Assembly (NCBI GenBank): GCA_036925085.1 | Contig: JAUPFP010000005.1 | Span: 8,376,498 to 8,440,497, forward strand | From: Brachycybe producta | Taxonomy: Eukaryota; Arthropoda; Diplopoda; Playtdesmida; Andrognathidae | Direction of reading: 5' to 3' | Length of the DNA: 64,000 bases | Shown here: in pieces, positions 14,418 through 26,570 of the stretch | Numbering within the stretch: position 1 is the stretch's first letter | Layout: the number at the start of each line of letters is the position of its first letter | The notes under the pieces: model-generated | The model's database searches: none | Told to the model about the DNA's origin: nothing | Seen by the model: only the letters and a program-made list of their open reading frames with translations | Translations under genes and position numbers: made by a program

Positions 14418-14705
14418 AAATTGACTATTATTCAATTTGGCGTTTGTTCAATTTGATGCTTCTTCCAGTAGATGCTTAATCTGCTTGGTGCTTTTTTCAG
14501 TTTTATATATACAACCTTGTGCGATATTGTATGGCGCTGGCGCCAAAGCGCCCACACATGCCTCACCTACATAGCAACGTTACCTTTACATAGGAACGTT
14601 AACGCTTGGAAGCTAAATAATTCTGAATTTGGGTTGTTTTACTGAATCTTAATATGGGAGTTTGGCGTTCATTCAATTTGGCGCTACAGAGGCGCCACCT
14701 TATCT
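14418..14705. repeat. Repeat with iterated TTCAATTTGGCG motifs, copy 1
   Basis: The motif TTCAATTTGGCG occurs at about 14430 and 14676, with variants TTCAATTTGATGC and GTTTGGCG, plus GGCGCC-containing segments (14534-14543, 14690-14697). The same motif set recurs at 20420-20620 and 49766-50075. Clustered short repeats near the ends are typical of transposase-binding sites in DNA transposons, but the family is unknown to me. Confidence 0.55.
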
Positions 14706-14810
14706 TGTTCTTTGTGATTCTTCACCTCACTCTCCCGTCTATTAATTAACTAAAAGTCAGCTAATTCATATTTTGCTACTGAGCTTATGTATATTATTAA
14801 TAAAATGCAG

Positions 14811-14864
14811 TGTTCGGACAAATTACTTTGGAAAGTAATTTGCCCCAACACTGCTAAAACCAAC
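14811..14864. repeat. Minimal hAT-like foldback
   Basis: CAGTGTTCGGACAAATTACT … AAGTAATTTGCCCCAACACTG forms a nearly complete hairpin of about 54 bases. The ends CAGTGTT/AACACTG and the AAGTAATTTG motif are those of the larger repeats at 21899, 23557 and 31542, so this looks like an end-to-end internal deletion product. Confidence 0.55.
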
Positions 14865-14866
14865 AT

Positions 14867-16614
14867 GTTCTTTGATTACTTCCGCACACTGTCCGTTTTT
14901 GTAAAATGTGTATTGAAGTAGTACAGTATCATCTGTAACCTAAAGTTTGTCACTCTCTGCCACTCTCATTTCAATTGATCCAACTCTTGAATTGCATGTT
15001 TCGCTTTGCAAACACGCAATTCAATAGTAAAGTCTGTCTCATGGTAACTAAATGGTAAATGCTTGCAGAGTATTTTTGTAATTGTAATTGTAACTAGTGT
15101 GCACTCCTTTAGTCACTTCAAGGTGCACTGATACAGGTTGAATTGCAGTTACATTAACCAGTGAGAGAAACCCCAGTTGCTTTACCATCTCTAAAGCGAG
15201 GGTGAGGACGGGAAAACACTCAAAAATCAACTTTTTCACTTTCAGCAGCTCCCAACTAAAACTAAATCCCTTTTTGGAAAACCATAAAGACAAACGAGGA
15301 ATTCATGCAAAACAACTGAACCATATTCATTAGTGTCATACAACGGTGTGAAATATATGACTTCTTATAAATTGGTTGCAACAAATGACGTCCAAGAAGA
15401 CGTTTTTTTCAAGGTTGTGTGTTGCTTTGATTTTATTTTAAAACAAGCAAGTACAAAAAGAAGAAAACAATTCTCCTTGGAGAATTATGCATTTTATTAA
15501 CCTGATTTTAGGCACACACAAAATACACACACACACACACACCTGAGAAAGGGGGAGAAAAAAAGAAAGGCGTTTAAAATTAATCCAGGTCACGTTGTCC
15601 AAATAACTTTTTTTAAAAAAAAAAATAGTGTAACATGTTATAATGAGTTTAGGTTTTTTTGATCATTCTGGATGGACAACAGTGGACATTCAAAACAGAA
15701 TGATGCTTCAATGCATCATTCACTGTTTAATGTCCAACTCTGAGTCGTTATAAGGTCAAAAGCCAAGCAATGTATTATTTTTCACATTTATAAATTCAGG
15801 TAATTTCACGGAAAATTTCAAAAAGAGACAACTGTGAGAAAAAAAAAAAAAGGCAAAATAAGAAGGAGAAAAAGGAGGAGCATTTCTGTCTGAGCAACAG
15901 TGACATATCCTAAAGGCTAAAAATGTGTAGCTTTAATTTCTTTTTTCTAGACAGCTAGACTGGAAAACCACCTTCGAAAAAACAAAATGCTTTGTCTTTT
16001 TTTTTTAATTTTTTTTGACAAAAACAAGATTAATTTAAAGTTAACACGAAAGGATTATTTTTAATTCTTTTAAAACAGGTTATAACCGTTCAATCATCAA
16101 GCATCATCAAGTATGCAAACCTCTCCCTAAATGGAAATTTAAACAAAAAAAAAAGAAAACATGCAAAAAAGAAAAATAATTTTGACAAAAAACAAATCGA
16201 AAGTATAATTTCAGTTGTACATAAAAGGTGTATATAAAATATTTTTAAACGTAAAAAAAAATAAAAACTGCTAACACATTCAGAATATTTACAATTAGGA
16301 TTCTTTGCAATGTTTTCTAGAATTAATTGTATTTGCTATGTAACATGCTAGTGATAATATTCTTACAAGACTTGTAGTTCTTTCTTGAGCATCAGCTTGC
16401 ACAAAAAAAAAACCGCAAATATTTGTTTTCTTCAAAGCACTATGCAAAATTTACTGCAAAATTCGATTCTTTACAATTACAATAACAATTATAATCACTT
16501 TCCGTGCATCTTTAATACAGAACAATTAGCCAGTGTAATTGGTGCTTATGATGGTTTTAATATGTAAACGCCTCTCAAACTTTAATTTGTCTCAAAGGTA
16601 CAAAATGGAGCGTA
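14867..16614. other. A/T-rich intergenic DNA with a (CA)n run
   Basis: It contains a (CA)n microsatellite at 15524-15542 and several poly-A tracts. The open stretches here lack codon structure. Nothing else recognised. Confidence 0.5.
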
Positions 16615-16845
16615 AGGTATTTTTTGTTGATAACTTTCAAAATAAGCTTTTTATGTGAGTTTGAAAATGACCCAAAAGTTAGTAAAAAAAGTTTATTTTG
16701 AACCCCCTTAAGAGATGATTTACCATTCTAGTTTATGAAACACCTTCTAGTTTGCCTTCATTTTGAACCTAAAAGGCAGTAAAAAATCAAGAGTTCGAAA
16801 AGCAGCTGTTCATAAACCATCTTTTAACAAAATTTCCAGTAATTA
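16615..16845. mobile_element. MITE-A copy, partial
   Basis: It contains ACTTTCAAAATAAGCTTTTT, AAAAGTTTATTTTGAAC and CATTCTAGTTTATGAAACAC, then the family's G+C-poor tail ending AGCAGCTGTTCATAAACCAT. The left terminal arm is missing or too diverged. Confidence 0.6.
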
Positions 16846-16849
16846 TTAA

Positions 16850-18419
16850 TTAAAACAGTAGCTAATTATGCTAAATTTTGGTTTTTGCATAATTAAACTA
16901 AAAAAAACTTTTTGTGGCAGTTTAAAAGTTAAAACAAGATGGCTGTAATTGAAATCACCTTGATTTATTTAATTTGTCATTTAAATTACTTATTTATACA
17001 GATATAGATTTTGAATATTTTCTTTTTTCGCTTCATATTAAGTGAAACAACACCATAATTTATTATATATTCATTATAGTTTTATTAAAATCTATTTAGC
17101 CTTTTTTTCCAGAAATTAAAAAAAAAATATTCACCTAATTTGAAAACAAAATTCTATCTTTTTGCATAAATTTCTCATTAATTTTTTTTAAATTAGCATA
17201 AAAAGTTAGTTTTAAAGATATCATTCATAAAAAAATACTTAAAAATAGTATAGTAAAAAATATTCACCTACTATTCTAGTTTCTTACAAACTTTGAATTT
17301 TGTTCTGTTTTAAAAGTTGTTTCGAACTATTGTCTAGTATAAACTGTTAAACTGTTTTGAGCGACCATAAATAACATAAGTAGCCTAACCTATAGGTATC
17401 AATTATTAGTAGGCCTATCCATTTATTAACTTTTCATATAAGTTTATAAATTGTTATCAATACACACGTTCCAATTTAGGCGTGTTGATTATAATCTAGA
17501 TCGACGTTTTTTCCCAAAACATAAACCGATTTTTATCGATCGTTATTATGGACATAAAACTGTGCTGTTAGATTAGAATAACAACTAAATCACCATCTTT
17601 CCCCCCCCCCCCTATTAATATTTTCCATTTATAGCTTAACTTGTAAAAAGCAACCGGAAGGTCAACCTGTATGTCTTCGGGGTGATATATCTGAGGAATT
17701 TCAAACGAAGGACAAGTTCCCATAAAGCTTATAATTTCAAATATATATTTTTTGACAGGTATCGAAGATGATCGATGGATCAATAACATTCGTGTGTTGA
17801 AGTGCTAATTATAATACACCTTGCACTTGTTTTGTTCACAATTTATACGATTATATGGACAACACAGAAGTTTCATGTCTCACAGTTTTTAGTATAGAAG
17901 TTACTTCTATGTAAAGAATTAGGCAAAGCATATATTCGTGTAGATATTTTTTAAAATAAACTTTTTTGTAAAACATTTTCTAAAAATATATATATATTTT
18001 GTACAATTTTCTTTCTTCATTGTTGGTATGTAAATTTATATAAATATGTTATAATGTTGATGACCATTGTAATTTTTAAAAATGTATATATTTTCAGGCT
18101 TTAAAGATGACTCAAAAAGAGTCAGACATTAGTTAAAAAGTTTATCTTTCCCAATCGTGGCTATTTTATGTATTCCTGACTAATTCGAATCAAAAATTAC
18201 GAATTGTGACAATCAAGAAAAGAGAAAACTGAAAATCTCCATTTAATTTTTCTTCCCCCCCCCCACAAACGTACTTTCAATTTCACCTTAAAAGTCAGTA
18301 GAAAAAGCTAATGTGGAGGTTTTAAAGGGAACATAGTTTTAAAAAACCTAACATTGGTATGTGAACAACATTTGCAAGCTATACAAGCCCTGATGGGTGT
18401 CGAACTCATTCAATTCCTT
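16850..18419. other. A/T-rich DNA, one MITE-A end
   Basis: A MITE-A-like right end (CACCTACTATTCTAGTTTCT) is visible at 17263-17282, and poly-C tracts at 17599-17612 and 18254-18264. No gene recognised. Confidence 0.4.
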
Positions 18420-18900
18420 CTGAATTTATTACACCTTGGACGATGGTGAGGACTACAGGGGAAGGGCTAGCAATGGGAAAGAAGCGTGAAAACCTAGTCA
18501 TACCGGCACTCATTATTTCCATCACCTACCTATATGGAAGAAAAGCACATTTTCTTCCACTAACAACCATTTATGAAGTTAACTGGGATGGAATACGTTA
18601 ATTTGTACTTCGGTGCTTAGCAATGATGGCAAAATGGCCGTTAGCAGATAGATCTGACATTAGCCCACGATCTAAGATGATCGAACCTTCAAAGTGACAC
18701 TGGCTTCATTCCTTACATCATCAACTCTTGGGGAGGTTGGGGACCATTACCGGCTCGGGACTTCTTGGAGTTGTGGCGATCTTATCGCCGGCAAGCTCCT
18801 GTACTCTAAAGCAATCTACTTAGAGTTAGTCTCCACCTCCAACTCCTGTCATCGTCCATGTAGGTTGTGGGGCCGTGGCCATCCTCTCTACTTTGTATAA
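18420..18900. other. G+C-richer patch of unknown nature
   Basis: It stands out from the A/T-rich surroundings. All frames carry stops. On the minus strand, GAGTTGGAGGTGGAGACTAA (about 18846-18827) is similar to GATTGGAGGTGGAGGCTATC on the minus strand at about 29679-29660, so part of it is repetitive, perhaps SINE-like. It is not interpretable as a gene. Confidence 0.35.
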
Positions 18901-20329
18901 TACAATATTGGTCAACCTATGAAGTTGTTTGTCAACAGACATGAATATGCAATCGAGCATAAAAAAATAAGCGGCAGCATCAAAAACAAATTTCAAGTAT
19001 ATTTTTAAGTGAGATTTGTGTATAAAATTTCTCTTAAAATTGTGAAGGTAGAAAATATGTTGTTTAGTCTATAAACATAGTTCCAGTATTATTAATAATG
19101 TACAATACATGTAGGAGCTGATGATAATGATGATAATCCCACCTTTTATTCATTACATATACTCATACTCAATAAATGGAAGAAAAGATCAACTTCAATG
19201 TGTGACAATGTCTATACGTGGAATTGAAGGCCTGTCTTATCAAACAGTCCAGATCTCTGTGCGCCTCTTAAAATACCATTTACAATCCCACCAACATTGA
19301 TCTAAAACCCAAATTCCAAAGATACTAATCATTAATGACCAGTGATTCCTTTTAAAATTAGGTTATGAAAATGAGTAAGTTTGTATTACAAACAAATGTG
19401 GCCCAAATGTAATTTTTGGTTAAGTTCATGCTGCTTACGGTTACCGGCTCACGATAGACCGATTATCGTCATCAAATGTTCTTCAATAGATGCATGAATT
19501 TAGAAGAATCTTGTCATTGTTTGCCACAACAATGCAAAAATTTTTACCATGTCACTAATCCGCAAGCAATAAGCAAAAAAAAAAAAAAAAGAGTTGACTA
19601 CGTATAGTTAACCAGAGCATAAATCTTCAGACTTAAAACTGTGTTAGCAACTAAATAATAATTTGTAATTTTATTTAAATGAAGAAATTAAAAGTTCAAT
19701 ATTGGAATTTTAATTACTAATTGTTATTAGGTAATGTCAAAGTTATTATGGTTAAAGTAGAACAAATTACGTGAAAAATCTCTTCCTTCTTCTTTCATTA
19801 AATGATTCGCCGCCATCTTGTTACCTGGTACTACTCCCTTTTTATTTAGATATTTTCAAACTGCAACTATTTTGATGTTTTCTTCGATATACGTAATTTT
19901 TTTTTTTTTGGAAAAAGTTCGTTTGAACGTCATAAAAACGAAATAGTTACACAAAAAAATCAAAAATTGATACAAATGATGAACCGGTTTTTGAAGGTGT
20001 TATCCGACGTCACTAGCCAGTGGTCATTTTTCTAAATTGGGTCAACAATGTCCACCATTTGCATAACTAACTTATAAATTAAGGAGGCGGAGGTGGAAGA
20101 GTTTAAAAAAAAACTATAGATGAAGATGTAATTTTTTTTTACCTTTAATAAGACCCCTAGAGCCTTACAAAATCTAACTACCCCCTAATTATATCACTTT
20201 AGAGGCGGTTGGTTAAGTAAATTAGTTACTTTCATGTTTAATTCGAATCTTTGTAAATCATTTCTGTCAAGTGATGATTTTCATGCAAAGACTACAGATG
20301 AAATCATCAAACGTTCTGTTCAGTTCTAA

Positions 20330-20625
20330 ACCGTTTTTGAAGTGGCGCCAGAAACTCGCTGGGTATGAGGCACCTTTAATGTTAAAAAATAAACCACCTA
20401 CCTCTTTATGGTGGCGCTCATATAACACTAAATTGAATAAGCTCTAAGCTGAACAAACGCCAAGTAGAACAATTACCAAACTGAACAAATGTTAGTACAT
20501 CTTGAATTTGGAATTTGTTCAATTTGGCGCTTGTTTAGTTTGGCATATGCTCAATACAGGTTGGTGCTTATTTGAGGGGTTTATTCAATTTAGGCATTTG
20601 TTCAATTTGATGCTAAATCAGTCGC
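20330..20625. repeat. Repeat with iterated TTCAATTTGGCG motifs, copy 2
   Basis: The left part has inverted motifs (CTGAACAAACGCCAAG, AACTGAACAAATG); the right part has direct ones (TTGTTCAATTTGGCGCTTG, TTTGTTCAATTTGATGC). There are GGCGCC-like segments near 20345 and 20412. The inverted halves imply a foldback arrangement. Confidence 0.55.
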
Positions 20626-21039
20626 CTCGTTTTATATCATGTCTATCGCTATATGCTTTTTCAGTCTTAACATTATTTAAAAAAAAAATTTAGTAGAGTC
20701 TTGTCCCAGGCCAGCTGCTAGACTATATACACTGACACTGTGTAAAGCCGAATACATGGGTATAGGGTCATCTGGACCACTCTAAGAAATTAGGAGAGAT
20801 TTTTGCACGAACAGACTCGTATTTCTAGTCATTTGTACAGTCTAGGGTTCATTTGACAATGGAATTTGCTTCTAGAGGATGCTACACATGGGGAATGTTA
20901 TGATTTGGGAAATTCTTAGGGCATATACATGTATAATGATGCTGCAGTTGAACTTATTATATTCTAATTGGGGGGATTGTTATCACAGGAAATAAATGTT
21001 TATTTTGACACAATGCACTTCTATGCTGCTTTTCGACTA

Positions 21040-21110
21040 AATGGTCCCTCTGCCAAAGGCCCTCTGGGCTCCTTGCAGAGTAATTATTCAAAACAATTTG
21101 CAATTGGTAT
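21040..21110 (+). repeat. Short repeat shared with the LINE fragment at 60.2 kb
   Basis: The stretch containing CCTCTGCCAAAGGCCCTCTG and TTGCAGAGTAATTATTCAAA is similar, by eye, to 60168-60215. Both are in the same orientation. It is probably a decayed LINE-associated segment; no coding sequence is convincing around it. Confidence 0.4.
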
Positions 21111-21744
21111 GGCCAAAAAAGGATGTTACTCCTGAGAATGAAGAAGTTGCAGTCACTACTTTTTCTCACGTGTAAAATAATAAATTGTAAACTTTTAACA
21201 GTAAACTTTATGACTGTTTTGCAAAATTCCAATTTCAAGTTGAATTTTCCACGAAAAAAAAAATGTCTACCTACTGAAATTCTCTCACACATTTTTTGAA
21301 AAATAAAAATACTTTTCTTGTATTTTTATTAGCTTCCATATTACACAATTTTTTTATTTATAATTAATTGTCTTTGAATAAAAAAAAAGTCAGACTTAAT
21401 TAAAAACTAGATGTTGTTTCAACAGTATCACGACTTAAATAAAAACCGTTCCAAGTTCACGTTTTTTCGTTACTTTCTTGTTCATAACTTTTTTTTTTTC
21501 TCAAGACAAAACAATCAAGATAAGAAAATCTTCACATCAAAATAATGTCACTAACGATATGATCCATTAAAAAAAATTGTGGCAGCAAAAGATTGGTGAG
21601 ATCGTGAGGTAAAATTGACAGCCATTTTTTTTTGTGGCAGCCGCCATATTAAAATAGAAAAGAAAAAAATACACACCAGAAGAGAACATCATACAAAAAT
21701 ACACTGGCAAAATTGCACTCATGATATTTATAAAGAAATTTAAA

Positions 21745-21898
21745 ATTGTTAGAAACTAGAATAGAACTGTAATAATAATGCTTTCACATTGAAAGATATA
21801 GTCATGAAATTACTCTTTTTTAACCCTGAAAGTGTTTTAGATACTAGTAGGGTAGCTGAATCACTTTCATGATGATATCTTTTAAAATAAGCATTTTA
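21745..21898. mobile_element. MITE-A copy, cut by a hAT-like repeat
   Basis: The arm GTTTTAGATACTAGTAGGGT then AGCTGAATCACTTTCATGAT and ATCTTTTAAAATAAGCATTT is present. It stops abruptly at 21898, where CAGTGCTGGGAAGTAATTTG begins. The missing remainder was not found with certainty downstream. Confidence 0.55.
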
Positions 21899-21899
21899 T

Positions 21900-22080
21900 C
21901 AGTGCTGGGAAGTAATTTGCCAAAAGTAGTGAATCACACTACATTGTATATTACTTTTTTCAACTTTTTTCACATTAGGCCTACTTTTTAAAACACGTAA
22001 TTTATAAAATTTTTGTAATGAACTATTTTTTGTTATAAATCTAATTACATTTACTTTCTAATTACTTTTTCAATTACTTT
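21900..22080. mobile_element. hAT-like AAGTAATTTGCC repeat, copy 1
   Basis: It starts CAGTGCTGGGAAGTAATTTG and is rich in AATTACTTT/AAAGTAATT motifs. It is the same family as 14811, 23557 and 31542. The right end is not defined. Related CAGTGTTGGG-type elements are widespread in animal genomes. Confidence 0.5.
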
Positions 22081-22089
22081 TGTTTTTTT

Positions 22090-23556
22090 GTGAAATTGAA
22101 GTTGAGGAACTTTCCCTGTTCAACGTGATATTAGACAATTTATGGCTCGCTTTGCTTGCCAGAATTTATGAGAAGAATAAATTTTAAAAAATTCACTCGC
22201 TGTGTTCGTGGAATTGGAATACCTTTCATATATTCCAAAGCTTAAAAAAAAACAATTCAACTGAATTTTAGTGTATTTTCACTCTGACTAACTGGATTAA
22301 AAAGAAAATTGATATTTGGTTGGACCCCGATGAAAACCGAGAAATAACATGATGTTTATGAATGGGTAGCCCAGTCCAGTTTATTTATCAATTTTTCGTT
22401 ATTAGTTAGTGTTAAGGAAGAAACACACACAAACGCACTGAAAAACCAACTGAAGTTTGAAATAGAAATAAAAAATTAGAATATTTCTATGGTCCTTTGC
22501 ACCAAAAAATATATGGCGCTTCTGTTTAATTGCTTACAAAATGAAATTCAGTGAGATTTTTATTACGCATGTGCAATTCTTCAATTATTACCGAGATACA
22601 AACCACATTAAATGCCGCACGAGTTTGAAAATCAACTGTTCATAAAATAATTTAATGAGGATTATTTCTAGATCCTTTTCAAACTTCTGATTTCATAGTA
22701 AACTCAAATAACACGGTACTTACTATTCACCAATTGTTCTATCGTATTTTAGGAAATACCATACACTTTTCTATCTGAACTATGTTTTTACTCTTCTAGT
22801 TTCCTAGAAGAAAAAAAAAACACTTCTGACAAGTAGCTTACCCCTAGGCCTAACGAGCAACTTGTATACGTGTAAATTATACATTCAAAGCTCATCGCAT
22901 TTGTAAATTAATAATTTACAGAAGTGTTTTGACTAGATCCGGACCCACACATGAGTCCGGATCTACTGAAAAACCTCCATAAATCAATCCTAATTGAAAA
23001 CAGTAAACAAGCCACACAAAAAAAATTGTCATCATGTGATCAGGTGATTTCAGTATGTAAATGATGACGTCAAAGTGGTCAATATCTAATCTGAAAATAA
23101 TTGTCATAATTTCTTATCTTTTTGTAAGAAAATGCAAACATTCTTTGTGTTTTTTATTCGTAAACAGACAAGGTTAATTGAAACATGTATTCTTATTATT
23201 ATATTATTATTATTATTTCAGCAGTTTATGTTATGTTTTTTTTCAAAGAACATGTTTTAACCCTTGAAATTACCAACTTCATTATGGATTCCACTCAAAC
23301 ATAAAGAGATATAGAAAAAAAAAAGTAAAAACTAGGCAATAATATTTATTTTTTCTTCCACCACATAATCTTGGTATAACTTTGTAGTTTGTTACTGTCA
23401 AAAGGAAGAGAGAAAAAAATCAAGTCATTCTAGAAAATCACTAGTAAATGTTGCAAAATCGCCAATTCCCCCACAGCATAAGGATGGGGAAGAAGTATTT
23501 TTCGTTTGCATAGGAACAGGAATTCTAATACGCTCGTACTGACACATGGTTTTCTG
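22090..23556. other. A/T-rich DNA, nothing firm
   Basis: There is a MITE-A-like fragment near 22790 (CTCTTCTAGTTTCC), and TGACGTC occurs at 23065. No gene recognised. Confidence 0.4.
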
Positions 23557-23965
23557 AGTGTAGGAAAGTAATTTGCCAAAAGTAATGGATTACTGAAAAT
23601 TAATTTTTAAAGTTATTAGTAATTAACACATTATTTTGCAACTATGTAATTTGTAATTAGAATTAGCATTTGAATTTTCTGCATTCAGTTTTGTATTTAT
23701 TGTTTATAATGTTTTCCCATTTGATGATGCCAACTGTTTAACTAATTTGTAATTGGAAAGTAATCCAAAAATGCTTTAGAATAATGAGTAATTGTAATTA
23801 ACGTACTTTTGTAATTTATTAATTGCAATTAACTTATTTTTGAAATTTATTAATTGCATTTAACCTATTTTTGAAATTTATTAATTGCTATTAACTTACT
23901 TTTGAAATTTAGAAATTGTAATTAGTTTTTCACTGATGAAGTTATTAATCACAATTAATTCATTT
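23557..23965. mobile_element. hAT-like AAGTAATTTGCC repeat, copy 2
   Basis: It starts GAGTGTAGGAAAGTAATTTG and contains many iterations of ATTGTAATTAA/TTATTAATTGC. The body from 23815 to 23935 has imperfect tandem units of about 32-36 bases. Termini are decayed. Confidence 0.5.
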
Positions 23966-24000
23966 GAAAAGTACATGTATGCGTCACAACATAAAAAAAT

Positions 24001-24571
24001 TATATATATATATATATATTAAGCCAGGTCTGTGTGTATTTGGGTGTGTGTGATTAACGCTGTACAATTTATATAAATTTAAATGAATAAATGAACCACT
24101 TTTTTTTCTCAAGGTCAACTATATGTTGCACACTCCCCATCCAAGAACCCCATGATATTAAATTGGAGAGGGGGGGATGGTTGGAAAGTGTAGAAGGGGG
24201 GGAAGGTTGGAAAGTGTAGAAGGGGAGATAAACGTGGAGGGGGAAAAAGTGGAAGGGGGACTGAAATTGAAATGAAAGGAGTAAAACAGGAACAAACGAC
24301 GTGCATGCGCACACCAGAGAAAATGAAAAACTCATTTTCTCTTTCTAATATAAAAAGGGGAGGGGATAATAGTAGTAAAATTAAACTAGAATTTATCACG
24401 AGCAACTGTGCTCCGCATTAGAATTTATTTTCCTCCGCCCTTATATGAACGTCATCAATTTCTAATTGGTTTGTTACTTGGTCTGACGTCATAAAAGACC
24501 GGAGGAAAAGAAATTCTAATGCTGGGCACAATTGCCTGTGAATTTTGCTCCCGTCATTTATGACGGGTTAC
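24001..24571. mobile_element. (TA)n-ended composite repeat, copy 1
   Basis: From left: (TA)n (24001-24019), TTAAGCCAGGTCTGTGTGTA, a unique body with purine-rich tandem units (about 24164-24255), an inner foldback (24419-24530) with TCCGCCC and TGACGTCA, then a terminal hairpin CCCGTCAT-TT-ATGACGGG (24550-24567). The same series is present in inverse orientation at 57583-58215. No coding capacity is visible. Confidence 0.75.
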
Positions 24572-24584
24572 CCTACTAGTATTT

Positions 24585-24790
24585 TTAATATTTTCTTATG
24601 ACAATATCTTTCAAAATAAACTTTTTATGTTAAGTTTCGAAAATACGAATTCTTATGTTTTCATAAATGTTTCATAATGTTTTCAACAAAACATGAACCT
24701 AAAGACAAAACACAATCATTGTTTTGAAATTGTCATAAGAAGTTTATTTTGAAAGATATTATTTTTTTTTAAAGGATATCATTGGACTCA
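24585..24790. mobile_element. MITE-A copy, partial
   Basis: It has ATATCTTTCAAAATAAACTT then TTATGTTAAGTTTCGAAAAT, followed after a central stretch by GAAGTTTATTTTGAAAGATA. The outermost arms (CTAGTTTCTAAAAC type) are lacking or diverged. It abuts the composite repeat copy 1. Confidence 0.55.
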
Positions 24791-26051
24791 TTTGCTCTTC
24801 CCAAGACATTATAAAGTTTCGCAATGTGCAGAATGATAAAAAACAAGAAATCAGTTGGAATGATAAACCATTACCTAGAGGCTAGATTGCTCAGAGTATA
24901 ATAGCTCTGGTAAATAAATACTTGATGGTTTTTCAACAATTACTAGTGATTCTGTAGAATAACTAATTTGTAAACTTTGGCGATAACATTGTAATACCCA
25001 CAGTAAAACCAACAACAACAACTTAAACAAAAAATGTCTCTCCTTTTTTTTCAACATTGGCCTTATTTGAAATTCAAACACCATACGTCAAAGAGAAAGA
25101 AAAAACTAACATAATTTTGGTCGTTTCGGCTTTCAAGAAAGAGAGAAAAATTTGCATGCGTTTGGCATACATCTTTGAATAAAGAATAAGATAGATCTTA
25201 AAGATTTTTCTAACAAATATGACAATTGTTTTCATCATTGGTCAAGTTGGTCAGTGGTGATCAATCATCTTTGGTTAAAGTGCCATTCCATTTTTCAATT
25301 TCGTAAGACACTTTCTTGATTGGAGATCTAAGATTTCCACTTTTGAGAAACGCTTTTTTTTGTTTATCCTTCAGTCTTATTATTTTATCATTCTGATGGG
25401 CCACAGGTTGACCACTTGTTCCCTTCTATGTCAGTTCCAATGTTATATATTTTAGTCTTATTTCACATCATCTATAATAGGACTCAAGTCTCAAGGCTCA
25501 CGATTTTTGCTTATTTCCTCATCATAAATCAGAAGAAAAAATGACTATTATGTTCGTTTATTTGTTAAGACTTCACCTCCCCCCCTTTCATTCACTAATT
25601 AGATCAGTTTCGACATTCAGAAGGGCGTCCGTTGAAACCTTATTATGTATGTTCCCATTCGTATATAAGAAAATGCAAAAACTGTAAAAAAATATTATAA
25701 TTTTTCCCTAAAAAAATAATTTGTTAATGTACATGTATATTGAAATATAATGCAAATGAAACATAATTACAATAATTAATAAATAAATAAATATTGTTAA
25801 AAATGTGGCTAATTAGGTATATAATCAGCGAACATCAACTAGAAATTTTGTTTATTCAAACTTTTAAGAATGAATTATTAAGAAATTGTAACGAGGTTAA
25901 AAATTGGCGCAGTTTGAAAATGTCTATTTTCATTAATTTCTTTTTTTTTAATTAAATTCAACCTTTTTTTCAAAACTATGTAAAATTAAAATAATTTTTG
26001 TTAATTTGAATTACTATTCTAGTTTAAAACAAATAATTTCATTCGTCAAAC

Positions 26052-26204
26052 CAGGCTAGTTGATTTTTTTTTTTGATTTTTTTTAAAAAATCAAATTAAA
26101 TCAAATTTAATTTAAATCAGGTTTTTTATTTTTTACATTTATATTTAAAAAAAATCATTTGATTTATTTAAAAAAATCGTTTGATTTAAATCACTGCCAC
26201 CCTG
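26052..26204. mobile_element. Non-autonomous hAT element with 8-bp TSD
   Basis: The element of 153 bp runs from CAGGCTAGTTGATT to GATTTAAATCACTGCCACCCTG, with CAG…CTG ends. It is flanked by the perfect 8-bp repeat CGTCAAAC at 26044-26051 and 26205-26212. The interior iterates ATTTAAATCA-like words. An 8-bp duplication with CAG/CTG ends is diagnostic of hAT. No transposase is encoded. Confidence 0.8.
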
Positions 26205-26419
26205 CGTCAAACTAGTTGAAATTAAAAAAAAAATAAATAACCCACTTCCTACAAAGTGTTCGAAAAATAAGGAACCGAGATTTTCGTCCACTTCGAGAGT
26301 GAATTTATTGAGGCTTTGCATGATATGCTGTTGATACCAACATGCTGAAAAGCATTCAAAGAAACACGGCACGCCAGAATACGTTCGAGAATACGAGTCG
26401 GATTTGGCGAAAATGTCTT

Positions 26420-26570
26420 TTATGACTGGCTGCCATGACTGACGTCAACTCCACAATGACTGAGATAGTATGAAAGACAAACAACAACCATGCCCAAAAC
26501 CGGGATTCGAACCCGTAGAGCCTCAGTACCACAAGCGGAGGCTACCAAGGCGTCGGCTATTGTAATACAT
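26420..26570 (-). mobile_element. tRNA-derived SINE-like segment
   Basis: On the minus strand the region reads GCCGACGCCTTGGTAGCCTC, then CGGGTTCGAATCCCG, which is a perfect T-arm/B-box (plus-strand 26501-26515), followed by GGTTTTGGGCATGGTTGTTG. The T-stem pairs perfectly, but the rest of the cloverleaf is poor. The sequence continues into a non-tRNA tail (about 26495 down to 26420). This is the arrangement of a SINE head rather than a working tRNA gene. No flanking duplication was identified. Confidence 0.5.

Noticed and set aside
20957..21292. 111-codon minus-strand frame
   Set aside because: It overlaps a LINE-like repeat fragment on the other strand, and its translation shows no family signature.
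24069..24405. Minus-strand 88- and 96-codon frames
   Set aside because: They arise from the purine-rich tandem units of the composite repeat and have low-complexity proline/serine composition.
24541..24580. Helitron 3' end (hairpin followed by CTAG then T)
   Set aside because: The second copy (57583) lacks the CTAG and diverges just after the hairpin, so the match in copy 1 may be chance.
26495..26570. Functional tRNA gene on the minus strand
   Set aside because: Only the T-arm/B box is good; the acceptor and anticodon stems do not pair well and a SINE-like tail follows.
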